Positions 24,198 to 33,122 are shown, counted from the stretch's first letter. The stretch is 41,062 bases of DNA from Alkalihalobacillus sp. BA299 (GCF_017745675.1 NZ_JAFLJM010000029.1:1-41062), one strand, 5' to 3'. Notes: generated by a model from the sequence alone, not told the origin. A program made the numbers and translations.

Positions 24198-24253
24198 ATA
24201 AAAAACAGGAAAAAGACCGTACAATATATTATTGCGGTCTTTTTTCCTGTCTT
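24198..24253 (-). terminator. Strong terminator downstream of the HU gene
   Basis: ACAGGAAAAAGACCG (24205-24219) pairs with CGGTCTTTTTTCCTGT (24235-24250), with one unpaired base. On the minus strand TTTTTATTTTTT follows, so it best serves transcripts from HU, about 170 nt away. Confidence 0.7.
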
Positions 24254-24421
24254 AATACTGAATAGCATGCGAAAAGCTAAGGCTTTTTTTAAAATGACAT
24301 AAACATAGCCCGAGCTTTCCTAAAAAAATGTATTTCAATCATTTTACTCACACAAGTCTTGCTCCAGCTATTCAAAATCGCGTCGCAGTAAAGTTTCAAA
24401 TAAGTTCGTTTGTAATCTAGA

Positions 24422-24694
24422 TTATTTAACGGCTTCTTTTAACTGCTTACCTGCTTTAAATGCAGGAGTTTTACTAGCTGCGATTTCGATTTCCTCACCC
24501 GTTTGTGGGTTTCTGCCTTTTCTTGCGGCACGCTCTCTCACTTCAAAGTTCCCAAAACCGATAATTTGAACACTTTCACCTTTTGCTAGTGTATCAGAAA
24601 TAACTTCAAAAAGTGAATTTACGCAAGTTGAGACATCTTTTTTCGTTAACTCAGAGTGTTCAGCAACAGCATTAATTAATTCAGTTTTATTCAT
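24422..24694 (-). CDS. hup: HU family DNA-binding protein
   Basis: A 90-aa histone-like protein that dimerises and bends DNA. MNKTELINAVAEHSELTKKD and the beta-arm signature GFGNFEVRERAARKGRNPQTG are diagnostic. It ends KTPAFKAGKQLKEAVK. Cys at about residue 28 is unusual for HU. The ATG at 24694 follows GGGAGGGTA. In B. subtilis the main HU gene hbs lies elsewhere, so this may be a second paralog. It is monocistronic. Confidence 0.93.
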   Translation of the reverse strand: MNKTELINAVAEHSELTKKDVSTCVNSLFEVISDTLAKGESVQIIGFGNFEVRERAARKGRNPQTGEEIEIAASKTPAFKAGKQLKEAVK

Positions 24695-25034
24695 AATTTA
24701 CCCTCCCAAATCTACTAATTTTACTTAGTTGCTATCATCGTTACCGTTTTTTTAATAAATATACATCGAAATAAGAGTTTTCTTAAAAATTACTACTTTT
24801 TTCGGTTAAATTGGTACAGTTCGTGCCAGGGTTGACTCTATTTTACGTAGAACAGGAAGAATCCTCCCATTAATACAAATGTTTTAAAGCGATTATTAAA
24901 ATCAATGTTAAATTCGTTTCTGAGTCTATTTCTAATGTCCACTCTAATATACATACAGACTTTAGCCTGAATTTCCTCACCGCCGTACGATAAGTCAACA
25001 TCAATTCACTAACGTTCATTGTGTTCCTTCATCT
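24695..25034. other. HU upstream region and degenerate family A repeat
   Basis: The 340-bp gap holds the HU promoter in its left part. At about 24971-25034 there is an eroded partial family A repeat (TTTCCTCACCGCCGTACGATAA, then AGTCAACATC), lacking both paired ends. No gene was seen. Confidence 0.5.
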
Positions 25035-25877
25035 TTAGTCTTTCTTTTCATTCAGCCGAAGAATTTGCAAAGTCGCATTAATCTCGCCACCGATAATAAG
25101 GATCAAGCCACTTAAGAAAAACCAAAACATAAGAACGATAACACCTCCTAAACTTCCGTAGGTGGCAGAGAAATTTGCGAAGTTCGTCACATAGACAGAG
25201 AAGCCGAGTGAAATCAATTGCCATGAAATCGTGGCAAACAGGGCACCGTAAACGACATCTTTAAAGGTAAGTCTTCGATTAGGTCCAATTATATATAATA
25301 ACATTAAAACAATCGTCATAATGGCGATGCCAATTACCCAGCGGAGGCGGTTCCATAATATAAAAGACGAAGTAGGAATATGAAAAATGGCATCAACGGC
25401 TTCTAAGATCAGTTTTCCGAACACAGGTAAGAGAAGTGTGACAAAAAAAACAATTACTAATCCGAACATAAGCAGGATTGATAATAGACGCAAAGTAATA
25501 AACGACCGGGTTTCATCAATGTTATGAGCTTTATTAAGAGCACGTATTAAAGCATTCATTCCATTAGAAGCAGACCAGATCGTCGCAATAAACCCGAATG
25601 AAAGTAAGCTACCTTTAGGCTCTTGAACGAGTTCTAATACTGTCGTAATAAATAGATCGGCAAGCTCGTATGGTACATAGTCTTCAACAAATGCATAGAT
25701 CTGCGATACATCAAGGGATAAATAAGGGAGAAGTGCCAAAATAAAAATTAAAAATGGAAATATCGAAAGTAAAAAGAAAAAGGCAAGCTGTGCGGCCCGA
25801 TCCTGGATAGGATCCTTTTTTATTTGCTCATATAATTCTACAAAAAATAAAATCGGTGGAGTGCGATTTGATTGCAA
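25035..25877 (-). CDS. YihY/BrkB-family inner membrane protein
   Basis: A polytopic membrane protein with six predicted helices, about 280 aa. Typical features are AAQLAFFFLLSIFPFLIFILALL, IWSASNGMNALIRALNKAHN and GSLGGVIVLMFWFFLSGLILIIGGEIN. Once misnamed ribonuclease BN, its role is unknown. The start is unclear: TTG at 25877 has AAGGATGA upstream and is used here; ATG at 25886 and TTG at 25904 are alternatives. It overlaps the preceding small gene, suggesting coupled translation. Confidence 0.85.
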   Translation of the reverse strand: MQSNRTPPILFFVELYEQIKKDPIQDRAAQLAFFFLLSIFPFLIFILALLPYLSLDVSQIYAFVEDYVPYELADLFITTVLELVQEPKGSLLSFGFIATIWSASNGMNALIRALNKAHNIDETRSFITLRLLSILLMFGLVIVFFVTLLLPVFGKLILEAVDAIFHIPTSSFILWNRLRWVIGIAIMTIVLMLLYIIGPNRRLTFKDVVYGALFATISWQLISLGFSVYVTNFANFSATYGSLGGVIVLMFWFFLSGLILIIGGEINATLQILRLNEKKD

Positions 25878-26085
25878 AGCGATCATCCTTTTTTGGAATT
25901 TCAACTAAAAAGTATGCTAATAACCGTATAACGAGTTGCTCTATGAGGAAATTCAACGACCAAAGCTGTAATCCCTGCATTACTATAAATCCCCTAAAAA
26001 ATTGCTGCTTAAACATTACTTCGGAGAGGTGTAATAACTGGGCAAACAAGTCTATTGTTTTCCAGAAAAAGGATGTATTTGTCAT
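25828..26085 (-). CDS. Small overlapping hypothetical gene upstream of the YihY-family gene
   Basis: An 85-aa frame beginning at ATG 26085 with AGGATGAT six bases upstream. It is hydrophobic in its middle part (GLQLWSLNFLIEQLVIRLLAYFLVE), and its last 50 bases overlap the YihY-family start in another frame. I recognise no family. The good ribosome site and its position fit a coupled two-gene unit, but it could be a spurious frame. Confidence 0.4.
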   Translation of the reverse strand: MTNTSFFWKTIDLFAQLLHLSEVMFKQQFFRGFIVMQGLQLWSLNFLIEQLVIRLLAYFLVEIPKKDDRFAIKSHSTDFIFCRII

Positions 26086-26123
26086 GATAGCATCATCCTA
26101 GTATTTTCATAATCATAACTTTT

Positions 26124-26172
26124 AAAAAAAAATCGCCTGGGTATAATTTAAAAATTAGCCCAAGCGATTTTA
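26124..26172 (-). terminator. Intrinsic terminator of the MFS gene
   Basis: AAATCGCCTGGGT (26130-26142) pairs imperfectly with AGCCCAAGCGATTT (26157-26170). On the minus strand a run of T residues follows. Confidence 0.8.
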
Positions 26173-26231
26173 GTATCTATTAATAATAATAAAAATACTC
26201 CTGTATAAAATTGTCTCCACATTCCTTATCC

Positions 26232-27455
26232 TTATGCTGACAAATGTGCCTTTTCACTTTCAGTTTTCTTTCCTTCACGAACTACGGCTAACCATAAAAA
26301 GAGACCGCTCATGGTTAGAAGGAAGCCAGAAATATAAAAGACCATGTCAATACCGAATTTTGCTGCAACTATACCGCCCATGACAGGTCCAATTACATTG
26401 CCTAAAAATCGGAAACTAATATTGTAGCCTAGCACTTCTCCTTGAACAGAAAGTGGAGCAAGCTGCCTTATATAAGCTGTCATACAAGGAAGTAGACCGC
26501 CAATTTGAAGTCCGAATAAAAAACGTAAGATAATTAATTGCCACAGCTCTGTAACAAGAGCCTGCGGAATAAAAAACAAGGACGATAAAAGCAGTAAGAT
26601 CACTAATACTTTTCCGTGTCCAATTCGGTCACCTAACGCCCCCCATTTTCTTGTTGCTACCAGGTTTCCTAAACCTGTAACAGAAAAGGCAAAACCAGCG
26701 AGGAAGGCTAGGTTTTCAGTAGTTGTTAACTCGTTTACGTAAAGAGCTAATAGTGGTTGAATACTAAAGTTGGCCACTTGAAAAATAAGAGAAATCATCA
26801 TAACTGATATTAGAATTGGGCTTTTAAAAATATGCAAGAACACTTCTTTGCGCGTATACACTGTTTTTTCTTCATTTGCTTCCTTAAACACAATTTCTTT
26901 TATTCCAAATGCGACAAGAATAGAAGCAAATATAATAACCGTTCCAGTAATCGTAAATGTATATTGAAACCCGACGGTATCCGCTAGTAGACCTCCAAGT
27001 AAAGGCCCACATAAGGCACCGCTAACCGTTCCTGTTTGAAGTGTGCCGAGTGTTCTACCAGCCACCTCTTTTTTACATTGTGCAGAAATTAAAGCAGCAG
27101 AAGTAGGGATAAAACCTGTAACAAGCCCCATAAAAGCTCGCAGAATGAATAACTCCATTACAGACGAAGCGAATCCCATTAATAGGACACTAGAACCTAT
27201 TCCTGCTGCCGTAATCACTAAAATCTTTTTCCGACCATATTTGTCGCCAAACCTTCCCCATAAAGGAGAAACAAAAAAGGCAACGAGAAATGTTACACCG
27301 AAGACGTAACCTGCCCATTGCTGAACGTAAGCGTCTGAGTAATCTCCTAACGTTTTAATGTATAATGACAAAAACGGCAGGACCATCGTAGCACTAGCTG
27401 CAACTAGAAAGTTTGCAAACCACATAATGACAATATTCTTTTTTTCGATCGTCAC
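26232..27455 (-). CDS. MFS drug exporter (MdtG/YuxJ-like)
   Basis: About 407 residues and 12 membrane helices of the major facilitator superfamily. The inter-helix loop GRFGDKYGRKKILV is the MFS motif A. LRAFMGLVTGFIPTSAALISAQ and TLQTGTVSGALCGPLLGG (motif C, proline-containing) mark a drug/H+ antiporter. The substrate is unknown. GTG at 27455 has AAGGTG six bases upstream; the GTG at 27464 overlaps that site. It may be the yuxJ counterpart, but this is tentative. Confidence 0.88.
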   Translation of the reverse strand: MTIEKKNIVIMWFANFLVAASATMVLPFLSLYIKTLGDYSDAYVQQWAGYVFGVTFLVAFFVSPLWGRFGDKYGRKKILVITAAGIGSSVLLMGFASSVMELFILRAFMGLVTGFIPTSAALISAQCKKEVAGRTLGTLQTGTVSGALCGPLLGGLLADTVGFQYTFTITGTVIIFASILVAFGIKEIVFKEANEEKTVYTRKEVFLHIFKSPILISVMMISLIFQVANFSIQPLLALYVNELTTTENLAFLAGFAFSVTGLGNLVATRKWGALGDRIGHGKVLVILLLLSSLFFIPQALVTELWQLIILRFLFGLQIGGLLPCMTAYIRQLAPLSVQGEVLGYNISFRFLGNVIGPVMGGIVAAKFGIDMVFYISGFLLTMSGLFLWLAVVREGKKTESEKAHLSA

Positions 27456-27595
27456 GTAGGACACCTTCTTGATAGAAATATTTCGTTACACTAAATATTA
27501 TAAAGGAAATACCGAAATTATGAAAGGAAAAAGTGCTAGGTTTATTTAAAAATGGTACTATATTAATGGAAATTGATTGTTGGAGGGGAATGTTG

Positions 27596-28036
27596 TTGGG
27601 AAAAAAATATCAAAGTAAAGAAGGGAAAACGATCTGGGCTGTTTTGATTGTTTTAACAATTTTTAATTTATATATGTTTAGCGAGCGAATTATATTTTTG
27701 CCGTATATAGCCTTAGTTATTTTTGTATGTGCGATGTTTCTTTCCTATGAATTTCATATAAATGGGAATACCTTGTCTTATCAAATTCGATTATTTGGAT
27801 TACCACTTATAAAAAAAGAAACAGCGGTAACTGAAATTAAAGAAATGTATTTCGTTAAATTACGAAACGTTCCGATTGTGTTAATTAAACCAAAAAAGGG
27901 CATGCGCTGGAAGCTATCTAAGTTTTCACCAAATACGTATGCAGAAGATTTATATGCATTTACATTAGAGCATGGGATCAAGCGGGTTGAATTAAACGGT
28001 TATCAACCGAATAAAGCTAATAGCGAGGAAAAGTAA
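27596..28036 (+). CDS. Small membrane protein with PH-like C-terminal domain
   Basis: About 146 residues. Two close membrane helices (TIWAVLIVLTIFNLYMF and IIFLPYIALVIFVCAMFL) are followed by a soluble beta-rich domain (EFHINGNTLSYQIRLFG, VTEIKEMYFVKL) resembling bacterial PH-domain proteins of the YdbS/DUF3093 kind; no firm family name. TTG at 27596 is preceded by GGAGGGGAATG; upstream ATG and TTG codons are too close to it. It is divergent from the MFS gene. Function unknown. Confidence 0.7.
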   Translation: MGKKYQSKEGKTIWAVLIVLTIFNLYMFSERIIFLPYIALVIFVCAMFLSYEFHINGNTLSYQIRLFGLPLIKKETAVTEIKEMYFVKLRNVPIVLIKPKKGMRWKLSKFSPNTYAEDLYAFTLEHGIKRVELNGYQPNKANSEEK

Positions 28037-28168
28037 ATCCATATTTCTATCTTCAATATATTCAACGAAAATAAAATTCAAAGGAATTTTCAGAATATAT
28101 TAGACAGATGGTTAGGACATCACGTATACTTGTTGGAAAATGATATTTATTATTAGGAGTGATCATCT

Positions 28169-28639
28169 ATGCCAACAGTAGAAAGCTTTGAACTAGATCA
28201 TACGATTGTAAAAGCTCCCTTTGTTCGTCACTGTGGAACACATAAAATTGGAACGGATGGAGTCGTGAATAAATTTGATGTGCGTTTTTGTCAGCCGAAT
28301 AAGCAAGCAATGAGACCCGAAGCGATCCATACTTTAGAGCACTTATTGGCTTTAAATATTCGCCGCTTTGCTGAAGATCAAGATCATTTTGATATCATTG
28401 ACCTTTCACCTATGGGCTGTCAAACCGGTTTTTATTTAATCGTAAGTGGTGAACCAACCATTGAAGATATGATTGATGTTCTTGAAAAAACAATGAATTA
28501 TTCAATCGAACTAAAGGAAGTACCGGCCGCTAATGAAAAACAATGTGGTCAAGCGAAGCTCCATGACCTCGAAGGAGCTAAAAAACTGATGAAGCATTGG
28601 TTGTCTCATGAAAAGGACTTTTTAAAAGAAGTATTTTAA
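28169..28639 (+). CDS. luxS: S-ribosylhomocysteine lyase LuxS
   Basis: LuxS cleaves S-ribosylhomocysteine to homocysteine and DPD, the precursor of autoinducer-2, as part of SAM recycling. The metal ligands His54 and His58 (HTLEH) and Cys126 (KQCGQAK) and the catalytic Cys84 (MGCQTG) are all present. At 156 aa it has normal length. ATG at 28169 follows AGGAGTGATC. It is monocistronic with a clear terminator. Confidence 0.96.
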   Translation: MPTVESFELDHTIVKAPFVRHCGTHKIGTDGVVNKFDVRFCQPNKQAMRPEAIHTLEHLLALNIRRFAEDQDHFDIIDLSPMGCQTGFYLIVSGEPTIEDMIDVLEKTMNYSIELKEVPAANEKQCGQAKLHDLEGAKKLMKHWLSHEKDFLKEVF

Positions 28640-28714
28640 TAGTTGACGAAAAGTATGAGGAAGTGATTGCGGTTGAATGGTCTTTTTTTCAGCTTGCCAA
28701 TCGTTATATTACCA

Positions 28715-28749
28715 AGCAGTGGAGCTGATCAAATATCCACTGCTTTTTT
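28715..28749 (+). terminator. Intrinsic terminator of luxS
   Basis: AGCAGTGGA (28715-28723) pairs with TCCACTGCT (28736-28744), then six T residues. Confidence 0.85.
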
Positions 28750-28870
28750 ATGTAGTTTTAAGACTTCCTGTTCTAGTCTACGGTCATACTAATAAAGTAA
28801 GGGTACATACTATATTTTTTCAGATATAAAATCAAAGATTTCACTCAGAATTTTTAAAAAAAGTAAGGCC

Positions 28871-28888
28871 ATATTCACGCGTGAATAT
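28871..28888. promoter_or_regulatory. Perfect 18-bp palindrome upstream of alaR
   Basis: ATATTCACG-CGTGAATAT is a perfect palindrome 59 bp before the alaR start. Lrp/AsnC regulators often autoregulate by binding such sites, so AlaR is the likely binder. Confidence 0.6.
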
Positions 28889-28947
28889 GATATTATTAAC
28901 GAAATAAAAAATACAAACATAAGGGAGATAGGAAGGGGAGCATTAGA

Positions 28948-29442
28948 GTGAACAGTAAAGAAATTGAAGTTCTTCAAATCATTGAAGAAAATGGCCGCAT
29001 CAGCTTAAAAACATTAGCGAAAATGACTGAATTAAACGAGGAACAAACGAAAGCGATTTTACAAAAGCTAGAAAAAGAAAAAGTCATCTTAAGTTACTCT
29101 GCAGTTATTGACTGGAGCAAAGTCCATGATCAAGAAAATGTGACGGCAATGATTGATGTAAAAGTAACTCCGCAACGAGGGGTCGGTTTTGATGATGTTG
29201 CAAAGAGAATTTATCGTTTTCCAGAAGTGAAGGCTTTATACTTAATGTCCGGAGCATATGATTTATCGGTCGTCATTGAAGGGAAAAGTATGTCACAAAT
29301 TGCCCGTTTCGTATCTGATAAATTATCAACACTTGATTCTGTTATTTCAACTACAACACATTTCCAGCTAAAAAAATATAAGCATGATGGTGTTGTGTTT
29401 GAAGACGGTGAAGAAGATCGAAGAATCGTGGTGACTCCATAA
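28948..29442 (+). CDS. alaR: Lrp/AsnC-family regulator AlaR
   Basis: A 164-aa regulator. The N-terminal helix-turn-helix covers residues 1-60 (LQIIEENGRISLKTLAKMTELN) and the RAM effector domain covers residues 70-145 (VKALYLMSGAYDLSVVIEGK). In B. subtilis alaR controls alaT. GTG at 28948 follows AAGGGGAGC. Its stop codon overlaps the alaT start as TAATG, so the two are translated from one mRNA. Confidence 0.9.
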   Translation: MNSKEIEVLQIIEENGRISLKTLAKMTELNEEQTKAILQKLEKEKVILSYSAVIDWSKVHDQENVTAMIDVKVTPQRGVGFDDVAKRIYRFPEVKALYLMSGAYDLSVVIEGKSMSQIARFVSDKLSTLDSVISTTTHFQLKKYKHDGVVFEDGEEDRRIVVTP

Positions 29443-30620
29443 TGACAAATACTACGAGAGTGAACCGTCGTTTATCCAAAGCTGTTCAATCCATTCAACC
29501 TTCAGGAATTCGGCGCTTTTTTGACTTAGCGTCGACGATGGATAATATTATTTCTCTTGGTGTCGGAGAGCCTGATTTTGTCACGCCTTGGAATGTGCGA
29601 GAAGCTGCTTTTTCTTCGATGGAAAGAGGATTTACTGCTTATACAGCAAATGCAGGTCTCTTAGAATTAAGAGAGGAAATAGCGAAATATATGAGCCAAC
29701 AATTTGCACTGCATTATAGTCCGACAAGTGAAGTGCTCGTAACCGTTGGGGCAAGTGAAGCGATTGATATTGCGATTCGTGCACTTGTTGACCCTGGTGA
29801 AGAAGTCATTATCGTCGAGCCAACGTTTGTGTCGTATGCACCAATTGTATCACTCGCTGGCGGAATACCGGTGTCTGTAGGAACGAAAAAAGAAGATTCT
29901 TTTAAAGTAACTCCGACACAATTAGAAGCAGCGATTACACCGAAAACAAAGATGGTCATGCTCTGCTTCCCGAATAACCCAACAGGAGCCGTCATGACAA
30001 AAGAAGAGCTCGAGCTTATTTCGCATGTCATTAAAAAGCACGACCTACTTGTGTTATCTGACGAAATTTATGCAGAGCTTTCCTATGATACGAATCATTA
30101 TTCGATTGCACGCTTACCAGATATGCGTGATCGTACTGTTGTCATCTCTGGATTTTCTAAAGCCTTTGCAATGACAGGCTGGCGCTTAGGGTTTACACTT
30201 GCACCTGAAGACATCACGGCAGCAATGTTAAAAATTCATCAGTACACGATGATGTGTGCATCGACACCTGCTCAATACGGTGCGCTTGAAGCGTTACAAA
30301 ATGGCTTAGTCGATGTGAAGAAAATGGTGCAAAGCTACAATCAACGCCGTAATTTCGTCGTCAAGTCATTTGCAGAAATTGGTTTACCTTGCCATACACC
30401 AGGTGGAGCATTTTATGCGTTTCCGTCTATAAAAAATACAGGGTATAACTCAGAGGAATTCGCTGAAAAACTCCTTCTTGAAGAAAGAGTCGCAGTTGTA
30501 CCTGGTAACGTTTTTGGTGAAGGCGGAGAAGGACATATACGTTGTTCATATGCTACATCGATGGAAAATCTAGAAGAATCCATTCGGCGGATTGGAAATT
30601 TTTTAGAAAAACATAGTTAA
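29442..30620 (+). CDS. alaT: PLP-dependent alanine/aromatic aminotransferase AlaT
   Basis: A class I/II fold-type I aminotransferase of 392 aa, forming alanine from pyruvate in B. subtilis. The PLP-binding lysine is in SGFSKAFAMTGWRLG. Other motifs are PNNPTGAVM (substrate carboxylate) and LSDEIYAEL (PLP aspartate). The conserved GEGGEGHIRCSYA near the C-terminus supplies the Arg that binds the alpha-carboxylate. It overlaps alaR by one base. Confidence 0.93.
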   Translation: MTNTTRVNRRLSKAVQSIQPSGIRRFFDLASTMDNIISLGVGEPDFVTPWNVREAAFSSMERGFTAYTANAGLLELREEIAKYMSQQFALHYSPTSEVLVTVGASEAIDIAIRALVDPGEEVIIVEPTFVSYAPIVSLAGGIPVSVGTKKEDSFKVTPTQLEAAITPKTKMVMLCFPNNPTGAVMTKEELELISHVIKKHDLLVLSDEIYAELSYDTNHYSIARLPDMRDRTVVISGFSKAFAMTGWRLGFTLAPEDITAAMLKIHQYTMMCASTPAQYGALEALQNGLVDVKKMVQSYNQRRNFVVKSFAEIGLPCHTPGGAFYAFPSIKNTGYNSEEFAEKLLLEERVAVVPGNVFGEGGEGHIRCSYATSMENLEESIRRIGNFLEKHS

Positions 30621-30644
30621 AACAAGTTAAACATCATTTCAATT

Positions 30645-30727
30645 AAAAAAGCTGTCCCAAAAGTAAAGTATTGGTTATCTACACTAAGGCTAGAGTGAAC
30701 CAGAAGCTTTGGGGGACAGCCTTTTTT
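30645..30727 (+). terminator. Long-loop terminator after alaT
   Basis: GCTGTCCC (30651-30658) pairs with GGGACAGC (30713-30720), flanked by A and T runs. The 54-nt loop contains short secondary pairings. Confidence 0.7.
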
Positions 30728-30815
30728 GCGCTATTTATTCAAATATTGACTCTGTTTAGAGTTTTGTAACTTTTTATGTGAGTTAAAAGTACTCGGATTT
30801 TCTGGCGGTATAGGT

Positions 30816-30895
30816 TTGAATTCGATATATCGGGTTTAATTCCAAATATATCGGGTCTAATTCCAGATATATCACTTCTAACTCCAAATATATCG
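30816..30895 (-). repeat. Tandem repeat of 20-21-bp units, minus orientation
   Basis: Read on the minus strand there are about four units of the form CCCGATATATTTGGAATTAAA. The same unit is repeated on the plus strand at 37953-38114. There is no coding potential. It lies in the 422-bp gap between alaT and thiM. Confidence 0.75.
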
Positions 30896-30923
30896 ACAAA
30901 ATGGAATAATGCAGCTCACAAAA

Positions 30924-30952
30924 AAAAGACAAGGCAGTTACGCCTTGTCTTA
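30924..30952 (-). terminator. Hairpin with T-run on the minus strand, no matching gene
   Basis: AAGACAAGGC pairs with GCCTTGTCTT around a short loop. The A-run on its left gives a T-run in minus-strand RNA. All nearby genes to the right read plus, so its role is unclear: it may serve an unannotated antisense RNA or be a leader hairpin before thiM. Confidence 0.45.
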
Positions 30953-30968
30953 AAAGGGGGAATACTAT

Positions 30969-30998
30969 ATGGTAGTAATCAGTTATTCCCTTACTTGA
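30969..30998 (+). other. Possible 9-codon leader ORF upstream of thiM
   Basis: ATG at 30969 with AAAGGGGG eight bases upstream opens a frame MVVISYSLT then stops. The ribosome site lies in one arm of a hairpin (GGGAATA at 30958-30964 with TATTCCC at 30984-30990). It may be a leader peptide or chance; no TPP riboswitch was found here. Confidence 0.3.
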
Positions 30999-31042
30999 TA
31001 AAGTTTATACAAGCTTACTAAAAATAATTTGAGGTGTTAATC

Positions 31043-31834
31043 ATGTATGTATTTGAAAAAATAAAAATAGAGCAACCGCTTATCCATTGTATGACGAATG
31101 TAGTTGTTACCAATTTTACCGCAAACGGTCTACTCGCGTTAGGTGCATCTCCGGTGATGGCGTATGCAAAAGAAGAAGTAGCCGACCTTGCGAGTATCGC
31201 AGGTGCCCTGCTTTTAAATATTGGGACGTTAAATCAAGAACAAGTGGAAGCAATGATCCTAGCAGGAAAAGCTGCTAATGAAGCAGGTGTTCCTGTTATC
31301 CTCGACCCTGTTGGAGCTGGCGCAACGACATACCGAACCGAGACAACAAAACGAATTTTAAATGAAGTAATCGTCAATGTTCTACGAGGGAATGGTGGAG
31401 AAATTGCAGCGCTCCTAGGTGAAAGTGGTATGATAAAAGGGGTAGATGGTTCAACGACACTACCCAAAGATACGTTAGCTAAAAAAGCGAGTCAAGCATT
31501 CAATACAATCGCTGTCATAACCGGTGAAACAGATGTCGTAACAGATGGCAAACAAACATATGAAATTTCAAACGGCCATCCATGGATGACAAAAGTTGTA
31601 GGGACAGGCTGTTTACTAGGTGCAGTGTTAGGTGCATTTTTAGCTTCGAATAATGAGCAACCAGTTCAAGCTCTTACTGAAGGATTGGCTTTTTACGGAA
31701 TTGCTGGAGAAATAGCTTATGAAAATGCGAGTCAAAAAGGAATTGGTACATATCAAGAAGCATTTTTAAATGTATTACATCAAATGTCTGTCAAACAATA
31801 TGAACAATACAAGAAGCTTGCAATTATAGAATAG
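31043..31834 (+). CDS. thiM: Hydroxyethylthiazole kinase ThiM
   Basis: It phosphorylates 4-methyl-5-(2-hydroxyethyl)thiazole in thiamine salvage. Motifs: HCMTNVVVTNFTANGLLALG at the N-terminus, ILDPVGAGATTYR, LRGNGGEIAAL and the ATP/anion-hole VVGTGCLLGAV with the catalytic Cys. Length is 263 aa. ATG at 31043 has GAGGTG six bases upstream. It is unusual in lacking thiD or thiE neighbours and a visible TPP riboswitch. A DEAD-box gene follows within 10 bp. Confidence 0.92.
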   Translation: MYVFEKIKIEQPLIHCMTNVVVTNFTANGLLALGASPVMAYAKEEVADLASIAGALLLNIGTLNQEQVEAMILAGKAANEAGVPVILDPVGAGATTYRTETTKRILNEVIVNVLRGNGGEIAALLGESGMIKGVDGSTTLPKDTLAKKASQAFNTIAVITGETDVVTDGKQTYEISNGHPWMTKVVGTGCLLGAVLGAFLASNNEQPVQALTEGLAFYGIAGEIAYENASQKGIGTYQEAFLNVLHQMSVKQYEQYKKLAIIE

Positions 31835-31844
31835 AGGGATAATA

Positions 31845-33053
31845 ATGAGTAACCAATTCTCAAACTTAGGTATATCTGAAACCTATGTCAATGTATTAAC
31901 GAATAAAGGAATAGATGCACCAACCAAAATTCAGGAACAAGGCATTCCAGACATTTTAGCAGGGAAAAATGTCGTGCTTCATTCGCAAACAGGAAGTGGA
32001 AAAACACTAGCCTTTGTCCTTCCATTGCTAGAAAGGCTTGATGAAACCAAACAAGAGCTACAAGTGCTAATTATTGCACCGACACAAGAGTTAGCGATGC
32101 AAATTTTTCAAGAGGTTAAGGATTTAACAAAAGATACAGCTTTTGAAGTAGAAGCATTTATCGGCAGCGGAAACATTAAACGTCAGCTAGAAAAATTAAA
32201 AAAAGTAAAGCCACAGCTTGTGGTCGGAACTCCGAGGCGAATTTTAGAATTAGCAGAATCGAAATTAAAGCTCCACCAAGTTGAAGCGATCGTATTTGAT
32301 GAAGCTGATCGGCAAATTTTAGATAAAAAAAGCAATGAAGATTACGTTCAACTGGAACGGAAAATGCCCGGAAATTGCCAGTTTATTTATGCTTCAGCAA
32401 CAGCTACACCCGAACTTATCAAACGCTTATCAGAAAAGGTAAAAGATCCAGTTTTCCTTTCTGTAAATGAGGGAATAGTAAAACATAAGATTGACCATCT
32501 GTTCATTGTTGGTGACCGAAGACAGCAAATTGACCATTTAAGAGGAATAATTCGTAATTTACACATAACTCGAGGAATGGTGTTTGTCAATAGCTTAGAG
32601 CGAGTGAAGGAAACCGTTGAAAAATTAACGTATCACGGTGTTAAAGCTGGAGCGCTTTCAAGTGAACAAGATAAATTTCAAAGAGCTGATGTTATGCAAA
32701 AGTTTAGCAATGGTGATCTTCATATTTTAGTTGCAACCGATGTCGCAGCAAGGGGAATCGATATTCAAAACGTAACGCATGTCATAAACTTACAACTTAC
32801 AGAAGAAAAGGAAGGGTATTTACACCGCGCAGGAAGAACGGGACGAATGGGAAAAGAAGGAATCGTGATCTCATTAATTACCCGCCATGAAATAAGCAAA
32901 TTAAAGAAGTGGGCACAAGCCTTTGGAATTACGCTTCAAGAAAAGCAATATCAGTACGGAAAATTAACAGACAGTAGACTAAAGGAAGCTCCATATAAAA
33001 ATGGTGCAAAGCCAATCAGTACAAAACCAGAAAAACGCTCAGCTAAAAAGTAA
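31845..33053 (+). CDS. DEAD-box RNA helicase (YfmL-like)
   Basis: A 402-aa ATP-dependent RNA helicase with the two RecA domains only. Motifs in order: the Q-motif region (PTKIQEQGIP), motif I SQTGSGKT, Ia PTQELAMQI, Ib VGTPRRI, II DEAD, III SATA (in place of SAT), VI HRAGRTGRMGK. A short basic tail (KPEKRSAKK) follows. The compact length is nearest to B. subtilis YfmL, but that assignment is tentative. It shares a 10-bp gap with thiM and probably its transcript. Confidence 0.9.
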   Translation: MSNQFSNLGISETYVNVLTNKGIDAPTKIQEQGIPDILAGKNVVLHSQTGSGKTLAFVLPLLERLDETKQELQVLIIAPTQELAMQIFQEVKDLTKDTAFEVEAFIGSGNIKRQLEKLKKVKPQLVVGTPRRILELAESKLKLHQVEAIVFDEADRQILDKKSNEDYVQLERKMPGNCQFIYASATATPELIKRLSEKVKDPVFLSVNEGIVKHKIDHLFIVGDRRQQIDHLRGIIRNLHITRGMVFVNSLERVKETVEKLTYHGVKAGALSSEQDKFQRADVMQKFSNGDLHILVATDVAARGIDIQNVTHVINLQLTEEKEGYLHRAGRTGRMGKEGIVISLITRHEISKLKKWAQAFGITLQEKQYQYGKLTDSRLKEAPYKNGAKPISTKPEKRSAKK

Positions 33054-33122
33054 TTTTTTTGATTTAATGCAAAAGATATGTTAGACTAAGAAGGTTAAAA
33101 AATAGTTAGGAGTTGTATTAGT

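Noticed and set aside
30621..31042. Possible TPP riboswitch upstream of thiM
   Set aside because: The conserved CTGAGA and related core sequences are not present.
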